Assembly: GCA_025716815.1 (NCBI GenBank)
Contig: JAIXMN010000047.1
Coordinates: 30,985 to 94,984 of the forward strand
Direction of reading: 5' to 3'
DNA length: 64,000 nucleotides
Source: Dichotomocladium elegans
Taxonomy: Eukaryota; Mucoromycota; Mucoromycetes; Mucorales; Lichtheimiaceae
This document shows, piece after piece, positions 21,830 to 33,909 of the stretch (its first letter is position 1; the number at the start of each line of letters is the position of its first letter). The notes under the pieces are model-generated. The model did no database searches and was not told the DNA's origin. It was given only the letters and a program-made list of their open reading frames with translations. The translations under genes and the position numbers were made by a program.

Positions 21830-24800
21830 ATGTCAGATGTGAAAAACTCTGGTAGCATTCCCACGGATCTGGATCGTACCTGGACCGGCCATGAAGCTGC
21901 TTATGCGGCCTGCCAAGCATGGGCGAAAAAGCAAGGCTACGCTCTTTACACTTGCAAGAGCAGTTACAAAGGTAGCAAGAAGTATCGGCGTATCTCATGC
22001 AAGCATCACGGGGTACCCAGGAATCAAGATGAGCTTCCTGAAGCGGTGCCTGGTCCAACCGCAATAATAGTGGACAGTCAAGGCAATTCCGTTTCATCCA
22101 CTGAAGTAAAGAAGCATAATAAAAAGCACTCCCAGCGTAATGGGTGTCCTTTTCGGCTGAATGGGAGTATAGCACGCCACACTTTCAATCTGACCTAGAC
22201 GGTGCACCAATCATGCTACAAACATAAAAATTATATATTCTGATAGCTCTAAATAACGCGCATCGTGTAACAATATTTTAAACTCCGACACATATATAGT
22301 TCGCTTCGTCTTTAGGTTTCAGCTTCTTCTTCTATTATAGTATAGGTCTTTTATTTACTATTTCGAACTCTTTTACTAACAGGAAGGATTTCTTCCTCAC
22401 TATGCTCACTTTCACTGAGTTCCTGATCATCTACAACTGCTGTACCTACTATTATTATGTGTGCCAAGCAACTGGATAGTTATATCAACTTACCATTGTC
22501 AACATCAGGCTCCATAGAGAGAACCTCTGTAAGGGTTGAGTGATCCTCTCTATCTCCTGTGACTAGGTGGGTCTCTAACTTGGAGAATGACACCTCTCTA
22601 AATGCTTTTAAAAGGCCAGACCAGATAGCACCTTCATATTTTCGTCTCCAGATAAACTCAACAAGTTTCCATGGCATTGCCTTCTTGGTTCTCTGTCTAG
22701 CTGGGACATTCTGTTTAATGCCATTCCAAGTACCTATATCTATGTTAAGAATAATGAAAACCTTGCTTATATATACTGCTTACCCTCAATTGTGTTTGTG
22801 CATGCACTAGTTTTTGGGTCAACAAAGTGCAAACTATGATTCACCCTGTCAAATTTGATATCCCTTGACTCCTCTGTATCCTTGATCCAGTCATATGCCT
22901 TCCAGCAGTCTGCTATAATATGGCTCCCTAACACTTATATAAGTAAGTCTAAGACTACCAATACTAGGAGCTTACCATCAAGAATATAGGCGTTTACTAC
23001 TTCCTTAATAGTCTCCATGCTTCTGTCAGGAACAGTGGTCAAAAAGGCCTTTCTTCTCTTGGTCCTTTCAACACCACCAATCACCCATACACCATCCACT
23101 CTATGGCCCTTGGCATATTTTCGTTTCCCAAACTTGGATTCATCAATTTCAACAATGATCCTTTCGCCATTTTCATCACGGCCTCCTATTAATAATGTTT
23201 AGATAAGTAATAGTTACTAGTTTCTATAACTTCCTGTATATACCAATTTGACAATCTCCAATAGTAAGGTCTGCTTCCATAAGCCTCATTAAATCAAGGA
23301 TTATAGTCCTTGTTGTCTTGTGATCAATTGCCCATAGAGTAGTTTGTGCCATTAAAGGTAACTTGAGCAGGTAGAAGTAGATTACACCAAGGACAATATT
23401 TGGTTTGACCTTTCTACCACCAAAAAAGGAACCAGCAAGGATAGACACAGAATTCTTTCTTCCACAAGGACAGGTTCTTGAACTGCACCTCCAGTAAGGT
23501 ACCTTCCCAGTAGGTGAGACTATGGCCATTTTAGATCCTTCTGGGCAGAACTTCTCAGGATATAAGGCCCCAATATCAAGTAGCCATCTAGTTTAGACAT
23601 TTTAGATATAGTAAACTACTACTACTTCTAGTTGACTTACTTTGATGCCTGAGCAGGGTCTAAAAGAATAGGTGCTATATCCTTGAAGGTGGGAGTGCTT
23701 TCCATAGTAAGTGTGGTAGGAGTAGACATACAAAATAGAATGGGGGATATATACCAAGCAGGAAACTATGCCCTTTTATACATTTTTCAGGTTCTATAGA
23801 TCATCAAAGATAAGCATGTGATTATCATATGGCTATCATATGATTATTTCCGATTGGGTGATATTTTTATTCGATTAGTAATGAAATCTGAGATCATACA
23901 GTACATTTCATCAAGGCTTTCTACAAAAATATAAAAGTGCAAGCTGCAGGGGCTGGGGATTGAACCCAGGACCTTTCCATTTCGAATCCGACACCCAGGA
24001 ATTAAAAAATACATGTAAAGTATAAATTGCAAAAAGCAGGGGATTGAACCCAGAACCTTTCCATTACCCACCCAACACCCTAACCACTTCCACAGACTGA
24101 ACAATTTGGGAGCCTTCAAAAACATATGGTAGATGAGGCAGTCATACACCTTGATTTTGAGGTTTCACGGGCTTTGTATCACCTTAATATAGTAGGGACG
24201 ACTTTCACATAAAGATTGCTGTATTTATTGCTATAGTTATGCAGCTAAAATATTGTAAAATTGGCATTGAAAAGAAAATGGCCATTAATTGCTGAAAAAT
24301 AGTAGATTCAGGTACTAAAAATGAATGACAAGTTATAAAAGTTTTCCAGAAATAGATCATAACCATTCAGGGAGTATGGTATGGTGTGTTTATAGATAAA
24401 ACAGAAAAAACAAGTTTTCTAGGGGAGTGCCATAGTTAGCGGGGTTTGAAATGATCATTTTTGGATTCCTCGACCCATTTTACATATATAGGCAACGTTG
24501 TGTAACACAAGCATATATATTATTATAGTAATATATAGATATATATATATAGAGTGTGGCGTGTTATACTCCCAGAGATCCTCCTTTTCAGCTTATGTTA
24601 CGACCATTGCGCAAGGACAGCCTTGAGTGGAGGGTTGTGTCAATCACTAATAGACACAACCATCGGCCTGCCTTAGACGTCACGACCTACCCAATCCACC
24701 GTCGATTTGACAACAAGACTGAGCACCTTGTTATCCAGATGGTTGAATCTGGATTCAAGGATGGTGCAATCGCAACCCTCTTGACAGAGCAAGGATCGCT

Positions 24801-27335
24801 AGTGAAGGCAAAGGACATTGCCAACCTTCGCCAGAAACGGTTCAGCAACGATCCAGGCGATCTTATGTTCAAGCTTATTCGCGCTCTGGAGAATGATGGC
24901 TATGACGTCCGTTTTTCAACAAAACAGGAAGACGGCAAATCGTATCTCCAGTCCTTGTTTTTTGCGCATAGCTCGGCCATCCAACTGGCACGGGCTTTTC
25001 CAGAAATCATTTCGCTAGATTCAACGTATCAAACCAATAGACAACGTTTGCCATTCATCAATGTCATTGGAACCGGGAATATAGGGTTCCCCAAACTGAA
25101 GACATTTGGTGTTGCTGGCGGCTGGCTCTCGGAAGAAACCAACAGCATGTACCTCTGGTTTGTTTCGGCATTGAGAGAAGTTGTCTGGCCGGCAAATCAG
25201 TCAGCGTCTCCAAAGGCGTTCGTCACTGACAGTGAGATGGCTTTGATCAATGCGCTTGATGAAGTTTTCCCTGCGGCCAAAAAGATCCTCTGCAGAGTCC
25301 ATTTGCGCCGCAACTTTCGGACAAACCTCCAGAAGTATTTCGAGGTCAAAGCCGATTATGAAGCACTCGAAAAGGCATTTAACTTTCTGGCAACGGACAC
25401 ACTGAACGACCAGCTATCAGGAATGACTGTCATTCCTGATAGTGCGTTCGAAAAGAAGGCTCTGGAGATGTATTATGACGCTGCCAAGAAATCCAAGAAC
25501 CCCAAAGCTGTTATTGACTATCTTGAAAGGTAATATCTATCCTATAACTACTAATTCACATTGGTTTCGCTAATTTTCCCTATCATCTTCAATTGGGTGT
25601 TCGCTTTACCAGAAAGCTTCAGGTGAAAGAAAAGTGGGTCGGAAGATATGTCGCAGGAGTGCAGCATCTTGGAAACACGACAACAAACCGCACAGAAGGA
25701 GCACATGCCAACATGAAGCAGCATATCAGGGCTTCAAGTAGTCTGTTTACGGCATATAAAGCAATTGACAAATTCTATCGAATGAAGGTACATATATTAT
25801 ATCGAGCCTACATGTACCATCTTTTATAATATTGGCACATTAGGAAGCTTCATGGAAACAGCAGGTTGACAAAGAGACTTTTGATACCAACGCTCATATA
25901 CCTGAGGCACAGCAGAAACGTCTCGAGGCTCTCTGCCATAAGATCTCCCTTTTTGCATTCAATGCCATTAGAGGAGAGCTCGTCCACCTTCACGTCCTTC
26001 AGACAAATTTCTGCCGTTGTGCATTAAAAGCGGTATATGGGCTCCCTTGCTGCCATCAACTTCCTGCAGAAGGCGTTATTCCTTTGGCAATGGTTCCACG
26101 CCGCTGGCATCTTTTCCCAGAAGAGACTGCACCTCTATCAGGTAGGCAGTTCACAGAAATATGGGTTGGAGGTGGCGATAATCACAGTTTCTGATAATAA
26201 CCAACTTTGTTACTAACAATGATCTATTATCTAGGCCAGGAAACACAGATAACGGACCCTAGCATAATTGCTATATCTCGTCCATTTATGGCGCCCACAG
26301 TTGATGAGCAGATTGATGCAGAACTTAGTCGGCTTGTTTCTTTACGCCACACATACTCAAACCAACAAGAAAAAGTCACTTTTCTCAGCAAACTGAGAAC
26401 ACTTGTCGATGATCAACCGATCGACCTTGAAAATTTGCAACAGCCAAAACCTAGCACCAACCATTTTAGAAGCAGCAAGAAACGAGCACCCATCGCTCTT
26501 GAAATCCATGAACAAAAATGCAACAAAAAGGCGAAAACAATCGCAGGACACGAAGCTTTGAGTATCTGGTATGCCTAGTACATTAATCTAGCTTACCTTA
26601 CTGATGTATTAAATGTATAGGAACGGTGATACCAACCACCAACTTTCAAATATCCTCGCTCATGTCGAACGTTTCGGCACTACTAGCACCATCCCACAAA
26701 CGCCCATAATGTCGGAACTTCACCTTGTCACAGATATTATTCCACGCCATACTGTTGACTCGGTTTTTAATCCTCTTGGTGATGGCAATTGTGGTTTTCG
26801 TGCAATTGCATTTGCTGTGTATGGCGCAGAAGATGAATACGAATACGTGAAGAAGGAGATGCGCGAGCAGTTTATCGCTATGCAAGATAAGGATTATGTA
26901 GGGTATCCGAAAGCCCGCATCGAAAAGGTGCTGAGTGAGGCATCAGGGGAATGGTTCATTTCCCCAGAATGTTCACAGATTGCGGCGGACACATTTGGGC
27001 GACCAATTGCTGTTTATGGCAGTAACACTTACCTCTTCCTCCCTTTCCAAACACACCCTGCTAAGGCGAAGAGTACACACCCGATCGTGTTGCAACTCAT
27101 CGGGAGTCACTTTATCCTTGTCAAGATTAAGGAAGATGCACCATTCCAGTGGCCTGAAGTGGACCCATTTCGTGTTGGTGTAATGAAACGGAATGGTCGA
27201 GATGATCCGTGGGAGTCTCTTTTCTCGTCTTCATTCGAGTATTCTCGTGGCCCCCACCAGGCGCTACCAATGCCTAAAGGCGGATTGAATGTGATAGCAT
27301 GCAACAGAAGCGATGATGACAGAATGTTGAAATAG
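21830..27335 (+). CDS. MULE transposase fused to an OTU-like cysteine protease, 928 aa, split by Merlin-2
   Basis: Exons are 21830-22154 joined to 24590-25529, then 25613-25787, 25844-26141, 26235-26568 and 26621-27335. Phases agree once Merlin-2 and one TSD copy are removed (2787 nt in total). Domains in order: FAR1-type DNA binding (residues about 15-155, with Cys and His residues and an RHNH ending). The MULE catalytic core has D in IISLDSTYQTN, D in FVTDSEMALINA with CRVH, and E in NRTEGAHANMK. The SWIM finger is CRCALK followed by CCH. The last about 190 residues are an OTU domain, with GDGNCGFRAIAF (catalytic Cys) and SHFILVKI (candidate catalytic His). The protease could act on ubiquitin-like conjugates; that role is an inference from the family. 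No stop or frameshift is seen, so the Merlin insertion is the only break. Confidence 0.88.
22351..23729 (-). CDS. Merlin-2 transposase, 373 aa, six exons, DDE intact
   Basis: Exons on the minus strand are 23729-23641, 23587-23244, 23185-22976, 22927-22784, 22733-22494 and 22445-22351. All five introns are GT-AG of 48-58 nt, phases agree over 1122 nt, and the stop is TAA. The N-terminal region carries a zinc-ribbon-like Cys cluster (CPEGSK, RCSSRTCPCG). The catalytic set is D in IIVEIDESKFGKRKY, D in IIADCWKAYDW and E in CTNTIEGTWNG. The tail is acidic then basic (SESEHSEEE, SKRVRNSK). It is homologous to Merlin-1 but clearly diverged, with an extra intron in the catalytic half, so the two are distinct subfamilies rather than recent copies. 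Confidence 0.88.
23935..24105 (-). repeat. tRNA-derived SINE-like sequence with two B-box modules
   Basis: On the minus strand, GTGGTTAGGGTGTTGGGTGG (A-box-like) is followed by GGTTCTGGGTTCAATCCCC. About 90 bp later comes a second GGTCCTGGGTTCAATCCCC. Both match a tRNA T-arm and Pol III B box. The first module resembles a whole tRNA body and the second only its 3' half. It sits in the 5' non-coding part of Merlin-2. It may be a short SINE or a partly duplicated tRNA pseudogene. Confidence 0.45.
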
Positions 27336-27629
27336 CAATTGCCTACATTTAAAGGGCTTTTTTTAATAAAAAAAAACACGCATTACAGAAACTGACTCAT
27401 GCTTTACAGCGGGTGGTAATGCATTTATTTGAAACATCTGCCAGCGATGTCCATGCTGTCTATGAAGATGAATGGCCACAGTTTGAGGTGGGGTGGTGCG
27501 CGCCGGGCGAGGTTTGCATGAGGGGTGGTGTAAGAGCGTGGTGTGGGGTGGGCCGCCGGCTGGGTTTGAAACAGGGGTGGTGTAAATGGGGTGGTGCAAA
27601 TAGCAAAACCCAAAGATCACTTGCTGGCA

Positions 27630-27700
27630 CTGGGATTTGAACCAGTGACCTCTGGAGCAAAAGCTAACACATTAACCACTAAACTGTTAATGACACACTC
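27630..27700 (-). pseudogene. tRNA-like remnant
   Basis: The minus strand reads TTTAGTGGTTAATGTG (D-arm-like), a degenerate anticodon region, then GGTCACTGGTTCAAATCCCA with a good five-pair T stem. The acceptor strand TGCCAGC has no 5' partner. The MULE-OTU target duplication abuts its 3' tail. Probably a decayed tRNA gene or SINE fragment. Confidence 0.4.
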
Positions 27701-27734
27701 TTCTTGTCCTGGAAGGTGCAAAGTGGTAATTCCA

Positions 27735-27840
27735 TATATGGTAAATGGGACAATCCTTCATTTCTGAATTCTCCTGCAAGTAGGAGAGAAAGAGCTGACA
27801 TCGAAGAATCAAAAAGCAACGTCGCTATGAACGCTTGGCT

Positions 27841-27875
<35 letters not shown>

Positions 27876-28246
27876 GCACCTCTAGGCTTAAATCCTAAGC
27901 TTCTAAAGGATCAATAGGCCACACTTTCATGGTTTGTATTCACACTGAAAATCAAAATCAAGGGGACTTTTGCCCTTTTGCTCTACACGAGATTTCTGTT
28001 CTCGTTGAGTCCCCCTTAGAACACCTGCGTTATTGTTTAACAGATGTGCCACCCCAGCCAAACTCCCCACTTGACAATGTCAATATCATGGGTCATGCCG
28101 TAAAGACGCTTAAGTCTAGAACGTAGGCCTTGCGGCCTAGTCCCACTTGAATATTTAAGTAAAAAAACGATAAGGGTTGTGGTATTTTATTGTCGCTTTG
28201 CAGCTCCCACATATGCTACACCCCCTATGTCTTTTCACAATGTCAA

Positions 28247-28283
<37 letters not shown>

Positions 28284-28299
28284 GATTTTGCCAAGCCCA

Positions 28300-28340
<41 letters not shown>

Positions 28341-28341
28341 T

Positions 28342-28376
<35 letters not shown>

Positions 28377-28377
28377 C

Positions 28378-28424
<47 letters not shown>

Positions 28425-28458
28425 ACCATTTACCTGCGCTTGGTTGAATTTCTTCACT

Positions 28459-28492
<34 letters not shown>

Positions 28493-29137
28493 CGTCAAAA
28501 CCACCTTGTGGCCATCGCAATGCTATGTTTTAATTAGACAGTCAGATTCCCCTTGTCCGTACCAGTTCTAAGTCGGTTGTTAGTGCAGGCCAAACTTCCT
28601 AAACCCCTATGAAGCATTCAGTCGACCCAAAGTCCACCTGTTGCCAAGTGAACCTCAAAGTCAACCTCCCGACGCAGCGTTGGAATAGGCTCAAACCTGC
28701 TCAACCCTTAGAGCCAATCCTTATCCCGAAATTACGGATCCATTTTGCCGACTTCCCTTATCTACATTGTTCTATCAACTAGAGGCTTAACACCTAGGAG
28801 ACCTGCTGCAGTTATGGGTACGACTGAGCACAGAATCTAATCATTCCCTTGGCTTTTCAAGGATCGTCATGGATGCACCAAATGCAACAAGAACTTGAAC
28901 CATTTCTCCAGCTAAACTGATTCCATGGTCAAAGCTCCATGTTAAAAAGAAAAGAGAACTCTTCTTGGGATCCATGCCAATGTCGCCAAGTTCATTTACG
29001 TTGCCGCCTAGCAGACCTGCATCTCAGTGCTGGAATATTAACCAGCTTCCCTTTCGATAGGAGGCTCAAATTGAGCTCTTGAGTAAAACGGAACTTCCCT
29101 ATCTCTTAGGATCGACTCACCCTCGACCAACTAATGC
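27735..29137 (-). rRNA. Partial 28S (LSU) rRNA sequence, inverted, truncated at both ends
   Basis: On the minus strand the sequence reads as the 3' half of nuclear LSU rRNA. It passes through GTGAGTCGATCCTAAGAGAT, ACTCTCTTAAGGTAGCCAAA and GAGATTCCCACTGTCCC. It ends near the loop GGGATAACTGGCTTGTGGCA and the decaying ATGTCAGCTCTTTC. The 5' end (about 29137) breaks abruptly into CACTA-B, and the 3' end fades at about 27735 into the tRNA-like remnant. The R2 target site is present and empty. It is a fragment, not a functional rDNA unit. Confidence 0.85.
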
Positions 29138-29138
29138 T

Positions 29139-29776
29139 TGTACCAAAACGAACACTCCAAACTTCGATCCACTTGAATTCATGGATTTTTCATGCAATGT
29201 CGACGCTAATATTTCAGGAAGCAAACCAATACCACCAGACAACTTTACCTCCATGCGCGATGGCCAGAAATCCCACTTGAACGAAGCACTACATGATTTG
29301 TTGGTGCAGCATTACCAAAACCATTATGAAGGCGTTGTCAGCATCAACACGCGACAGGCAGGCCGAATTTACTGTCCAAGCGAAGTTGAGAAGTTTCAGA
29401 CAATCGAAATCTTTGGACAGACATACAGATCAGCAACAGCCCGTTCCATTCGTGGATCTCACATACAGGCTCTATTTGTTCAGAACGACCGCGCTATCAC
29501 CTGGACGGGACAAGTACAGTTCTATCTCAGCCATGTTATTGTCATCAACCACATCCTGTTAAGCATTACTTTGCCTATGTTCGTTGGTACTGCACAGAGG
29601 CATCAACACAGCGATTCATTGACCAAGGTTTAGAGGAATGGCGAAACAGTTTCATGGCTGATGACTGCCAGTGCTTCCTGCCTATCCACCGAATTTTCTC
29701 GCAAGCTGCTGTCATCACCTATGGATCTCAAAGCAATCCCACCACCGCAAAGATCGTTGTAATCCCATTAACGTGA
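29139..29776 (+). pseudogene. CACTA-B transposase, C-terminal fragment
   Basis: Matches the last about 210 codons of the CACTA-A transposase (TKTNTPNFDPLEFMDFSCNV onward). It begins at the rRNA breakpoint, has at least one frame slip near 29555, and ends at a TGA (29774-29776). At that point CACTA-A has CGA, a direct paired case of C-to-T at a CpG. Confidence 0.85.
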
Positions 29777-29871
29777 AGAATTGCTGCATAGTGTCAATAA
29801 GAGATGTAGAGAGCAAGAGAGAAATGGCGGTAAAAGAAATAGAGTGCACGCAAAAAAATAATAAAAGAATT

Positions 29872-31291
29872 TTATTGAGCCCATTCAGGCAGCTCGCTCC
29901 TAATTTCGTTTGGCAATTCAGCACCATTGTCGACCATCACCTCCCTCTTCAACATTTTCTTCCCCTTGATCTTCTTACTGGCCTCTGCCAGCCTATCTAA
30001 CATGTCAAAATATTGTGCCACCTACATCAAGGCGAATAACGGTTAGTACAGCGTTGAATCCTTATAAAAAGGTCTTACGTTCTCATTTCGGAATCCAGGC
30101 TTTAGGACGTAAGTGATGCCCGACTCTGTGTCGGAAATCTCTGGCGACATGCATTCTTTGTGCAGGAGGCGCTCTCCATTGGAGAACTCTGCCTCCAAAG
30201 TAGCAGCATTTTGGGCGCGAGCAATCTTGCGAGCTCTAAGTTTCTATTGTGAATTCAATGTAAGCGATTCATCATAATTTAAGATAGTATAATATGAACT
30301 TATGCTCCACACCCGCTTGCTGCGCTTTTTCTGGACTTTCAGGCGTCCCTCCTCGGCGATCCCTTCCTCCCCTCGCTGCCAACGCTTGTGCTCGCGCTTC
30401 TGGCCTTTGAAGTACTGGTGTATCTTGGCGCGCAAGACCTTCTCGTCCAGTACTTGGCCGTCCACGGAATTGCGGCATAAATGCAGCAATCGCTGTGGTC
30501 ACACCATTGTTACAGGATTTTCATGAAGAAGTTTGCCACAAAGGTTAGTTTTTCACATAGACTGTCTAAGTTTTTCGTTTTTTTTTGCTTCAAATTCGAA
30601 TGCAAATTTTAGTATTTCGTTGCTATCATTTATCAAAATTTGAAAACAATAGTAGCAAGAAGGTTTCAGTCAAGCCTATAGGTGAGTCTTCATTAGCTTC
30701 TTTTTACAGCAGAATAGGTTTGGGAGATTAAATATTTATATTTCATTCAAATTTCAAAGAAGGAAGAGAAACGAAATACTAAAATTTGCATTCGAATTTG
30801 AAGCAAAAAAAAACGAAAAACCTAGACAGTTTATACCAATAACCAAATTGTGTGGCAAACTTCTTCTTTAAAATCCTGTATGGCGCGACTGGAAGTCTTC
30901 ACCATACTTGGAACTGTCGCCTGCAGCATACGCGTTATGGCAACGGCTAATGTTTCTCTGGATGTTTCCTCTAGAGGTTACTATGGAATGGAGAAGCTAC
31001 GAATACACTCGTAAAGTTACATACCAGTGCCTTTTGCACCAAGTCTGCAGGGGGACCCGCAGGTGGAACAGCCACCAGAGATTGTTGCTGGTTTGCTGCA
31101 ACGAGAGCTGCAAGACCGCCAAGCTGCTGCCGAAGCGCCATTTTTTCAGCTTGGAAGCTGACACACTCATCTTCAAGTCGATTTTCAAGTCGACAAATGG
31201 TGGCACGCAGGTTTGCTATTTCTAGATTGCGAGCATGTTGCTCGCGTTCTTCAGCTGTGGACTCGTTGGAGGCACTGCTATGGAAGGACAT
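29872..31291 (-). pseudogene. CACTA-B copy of the coiled-coil accessory gene
   Basis: Same four-exon gene as 44178-45228 in CACTA-A. It starts MSFHSSASNEST, has the coiled-coil RRLENRLEDECVSFQAEK equivalent, and ends in a TAA at 29872. It is broken by MITE-a in exon 2 and by a one-base insertion near 30478 (ATAAATGC against AAAATGC in copy A). Confidence 0.8.
30513..30878. mobile_element. MITE-a, TA-flanked, 366 bp
   Basis: The ends are CAGGATTTTCATGAAGAAG and its near-complement, with a TA duplication at 30511-30512 and 30879-30880. CACTA-A provides the uninterrupted site. No coding capacity. Confidence 0.88.
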
Positions 31292-31785
31292 CTATGGAAA
31301 GATAAGTATTGATCTTGTTTATGGATTTTTCTTTATTATTACTTTGAATACTCGCGTTGTAAATGGGAACAAGGATGAAAACGGAGGCTGTACTTTTGAC
31401 AGGGTATCAGGGATGACACGGCTCCCATTTCTAGTAAATGTTTTCTCAGGTATTAAATAGGAATCGGGCGCAATTCTGATGTTTCCTTTCTCTTTCGAAT
31501 TCAATACCTCCCTCATGATCATGGTCTATTCTTCAGTGCAAGTAAGTAAAGTATTTCATTTGTTGATATCGGGCCAGTGATGAAGGCCTTTTTGACATTC
31601 ATCTTCTTTCTGGTAGTTTTGGATTTGACAGAATCGCTTTCATAGTTCTTTGAGGTATGTTTGCAAACATTTTCGATATGCCTTCTCTTTATATTGATAT
31701 GGTGCATTTCGTTTGTAACTGTCAAATTTTTGGATTTTATTTCAATTCAGGAGTTCAATTTCCGACGCCAAATATAGTAATCGTT

Positions 31786-33909
31786 CTAATCGTGAACTCC
31801 GATGCGGCGGTGCGATTTATACTTTCGACTTGAGAATTTCAAAACGGCATCTGTGGCCTCTGGTGTTGTCTTCCCCTCTGCATAAGCTTCGATATAGTGC
31901 CATGACCTTTGCTGAAATCTCCTAATCATGGTGGGGGTTGTATTGTGCGGCGAAATAGCATCCAAGAACTTTGAAATGTTTTCTCGCAAAGCTTTGAAGC
32001 TATAATCGCAGTTCACTCGAGCTTCGCGTTTTGCAGCGCCCCAGTATCTTTCAATCCAGTTACATTCGCAGTGGAACTTTGGATATAATTCGTATATGTG
32101 GCCAGCTTCAAGCACCACCTCATTGAGTGCTGTCTTTTGCTTGAGAAAATCTGGCTGAGCTGCAAGAAGGTGTCTCATGCAGCATTTATGATCAGCAGTT
32201 TCTTCACCCTTGCAGTCAGCCCGCTAGTTCAGCCCTGGTCGATGACAATCGTATCCATCCTTTGGTAGCATGCCGCGTTCTTCCAGTATTCTTTGCATGC
32301 CTTTAAAATAGCATACGTCTTGTTTTTGGTCTGTGACGATGTCTTGGCCTCTTTTGCGCTTGACGACATTTTCTTTGTACAATTCGTACATCGATTGTGT
32401 GCGAATTTCTCCAGTGCTTTCATCTAGGTAATAACCATCTCTGAATTGGTGGGTGCTTGAGTTATGGTTTTCATCAAGGATATCACATCGTCGAGGGTTT
32501 TTACACATTTTCTGTACAAGCAATGCATCACTTGGATACGCGTTGTGATTGCTGCTTTGATCGAAGATAAACACTGCCTGGCAATTGGGGTGCAGGAGCT
32601 CGAAGAGCGGAATTGCATCCTCCTGTAGCTGCGCCAGCATGTGTTTACTCGTCCAGTACTGTTCCCGATTGGCACCAGGGTAAAAAATCCGTCTGGAAGT
32701 CCACGCGCCTGATCTCATGGTTCCATGGCATGCACATTGGAATTCGGATACCATTATGGAAGCACCAGGGCTTTTATTCCGTAAAACAGTTTCGCCTTCT
32801 GCAAGCCATAACTGTTGTTTCCCATCGTTGGCATAAAAGGTTGATTCGTCGTGAGTAATCAACACTAGTTTTTTTTGGTTCGGGCTCAACGACGGCTCTA
32901 CGACAACTTCTTGGTCATCACCTTCATACGTTTCCATTCTGCATCGATACGCCACCATCTGCTTCGACCATTCATTGCGATAAGCAACAACATCTTTTCG
33001 TTCATGACCATCATAGTATATATCCTTAGTGTTTCCGCGATACACGTATCCCCATTCCCGCATATATCGCCACAGAGTCGATTGCGCAAGCGAGCCGGGC
33101 ACACCAAAAACTTCCGGGATGGCAGATTCATTCACGAATTTTAGGACAGCTGGGAGGCTGCGTTGCTCGGCTTTTTGCTGAACGATGAACGTAACGATTT
33201 TCTGTTGTATATGCTCATCAGTGAGCACTGATTCGCGTTTTGCATTTTTCCCCTGCTGATGCTTGGAAACGTTGCCGAAATCAAGGAATTCCTTGGCCCA
33301 ATGTCTAATAATTCTGGGACGATAGCTTTTTGAAGGTGTGACCCAGACGTCATTGGCAGCAGACAATGAGCTTGCAATCTTCTTATAGCCCATTGATCGG
33401 TAATAGAAGTATCAGTACACAGCCTGAAGCTTACACAAATGAAACGCATCCATTCGGTTAAAGTCACTTTGCTGGTTTGATTGAGGCTTAATCAGCTCAC
33501 TGAGTCTTTCCAAAGCGTTATTTATCATATCCATAGGGGTGTCGGCTTCGATAGGAACGTCTTTGCGCATGCTAAATCCGAAGCTAGTGAGCTTCTGCGA
33601 GATCCTTGCCGCCTTATCCATCTCTTTCTTTTTTCTCCAAATTGTCGTCGATGAATCCTTGGCATAAACACCACGAAGAGCACACCCAGCCTTTTCTGTC
33701 CAAACAAGAGGTAGGTCAGCAGTGTGCTCAATTTCATTGGAGAGTTCAAGAAGCTCCCAATCCTCGGGTAAGGAATCGTTCAGTTGATCGGTGTCGTCTG
33801 GCAGGAAGGACGAATTTCCATTCAGATTTTGTGCTCGTGATATAAAGTGACCACGTTCAGTGCGTTTTATTTTTTTAAGTGCTGCTTGACGTTTGGTTGG
33901 GCGTGGCAT
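31786..33909 (-). pseudogene. ITm-type DDE transposase with two in-frame stops
   Basis: A single frame of about 700 codons, broken by TGA at 33412-33414 and TAG at 32224-32226. Family signatures: RGYKKIA-like helix-turn-helix start (MGYKKIAS), D1 in ITHDESTFYANDGK, D2 in FIFDQSSNHNAYP, and E in CECNWIERYWGAAKREAR, ending KYKSHRRI. This transposase type is widespread in basidiomycetes and early-diverging fungi (family knowledge, not searched). Both stops are one C-to-T step from Arg (CGA) or Gln (CAG). The N-terminus at 33909 (MPRPTKRQAALKK) is chosen because it opens a basic region. Confidence 0.78.

Larger units (their letters stand above)
22155..24581 (-). mobile_element. Merlin-2 transposon, intact, inside the MULE-OTU gene
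   Basis: A perfect 8-bp TSD, TCCTTTTC, lies at 22147-22154 and 24582-24589, and excision restores the FAR1 coding frame. The ends read GGCTGAATGGGAGTATA (left) and GGATCTCTGGGAGTATAAC (right, reading inward). They share an inner GGGAGTATARCACGCCACACT, and both ends resemble Merlin-1. It is 2427 bp with a complete minus-strand transposase. The 5' non-coding part (23730-24581) contains tRNA-derived sequence. Confidence 0.9.
21201..27611 (+). mobile_element. MULE-OTU, Mutator-like element carrying a transposase-OTU fusion
   Basis: The TIRs are 132 bp (21201-21332, 27480-27611), identical apart from one base at the inner edge. The outer end is GGGTTTTGCTATTTGC, followed by several copies of a CACCACCCC motif. 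The 8-bp TSD AAAGATCA is at 21193-21200 and 27612-27619. It contains one large five-exon gene and a nested Merlin-2 inside exon 1. The region 21333-21829 is non-coding. Confidence 0.9.

Noticed and set aside
22163..24573. Merlin-2 boundaries at GGGAGTATA...TATACTCCC
   Set aside because: Those ends give no target duplication. Moving to GGCTGAAT and GAGATCC gives a perfect 8-bp TSD and restores the host frame.
27735..29137. A functional rDNA unit
   Set aside because: It is partial, truncated at both ends and has diverged positions; no 18S, 5.8S or spacers are nearby.
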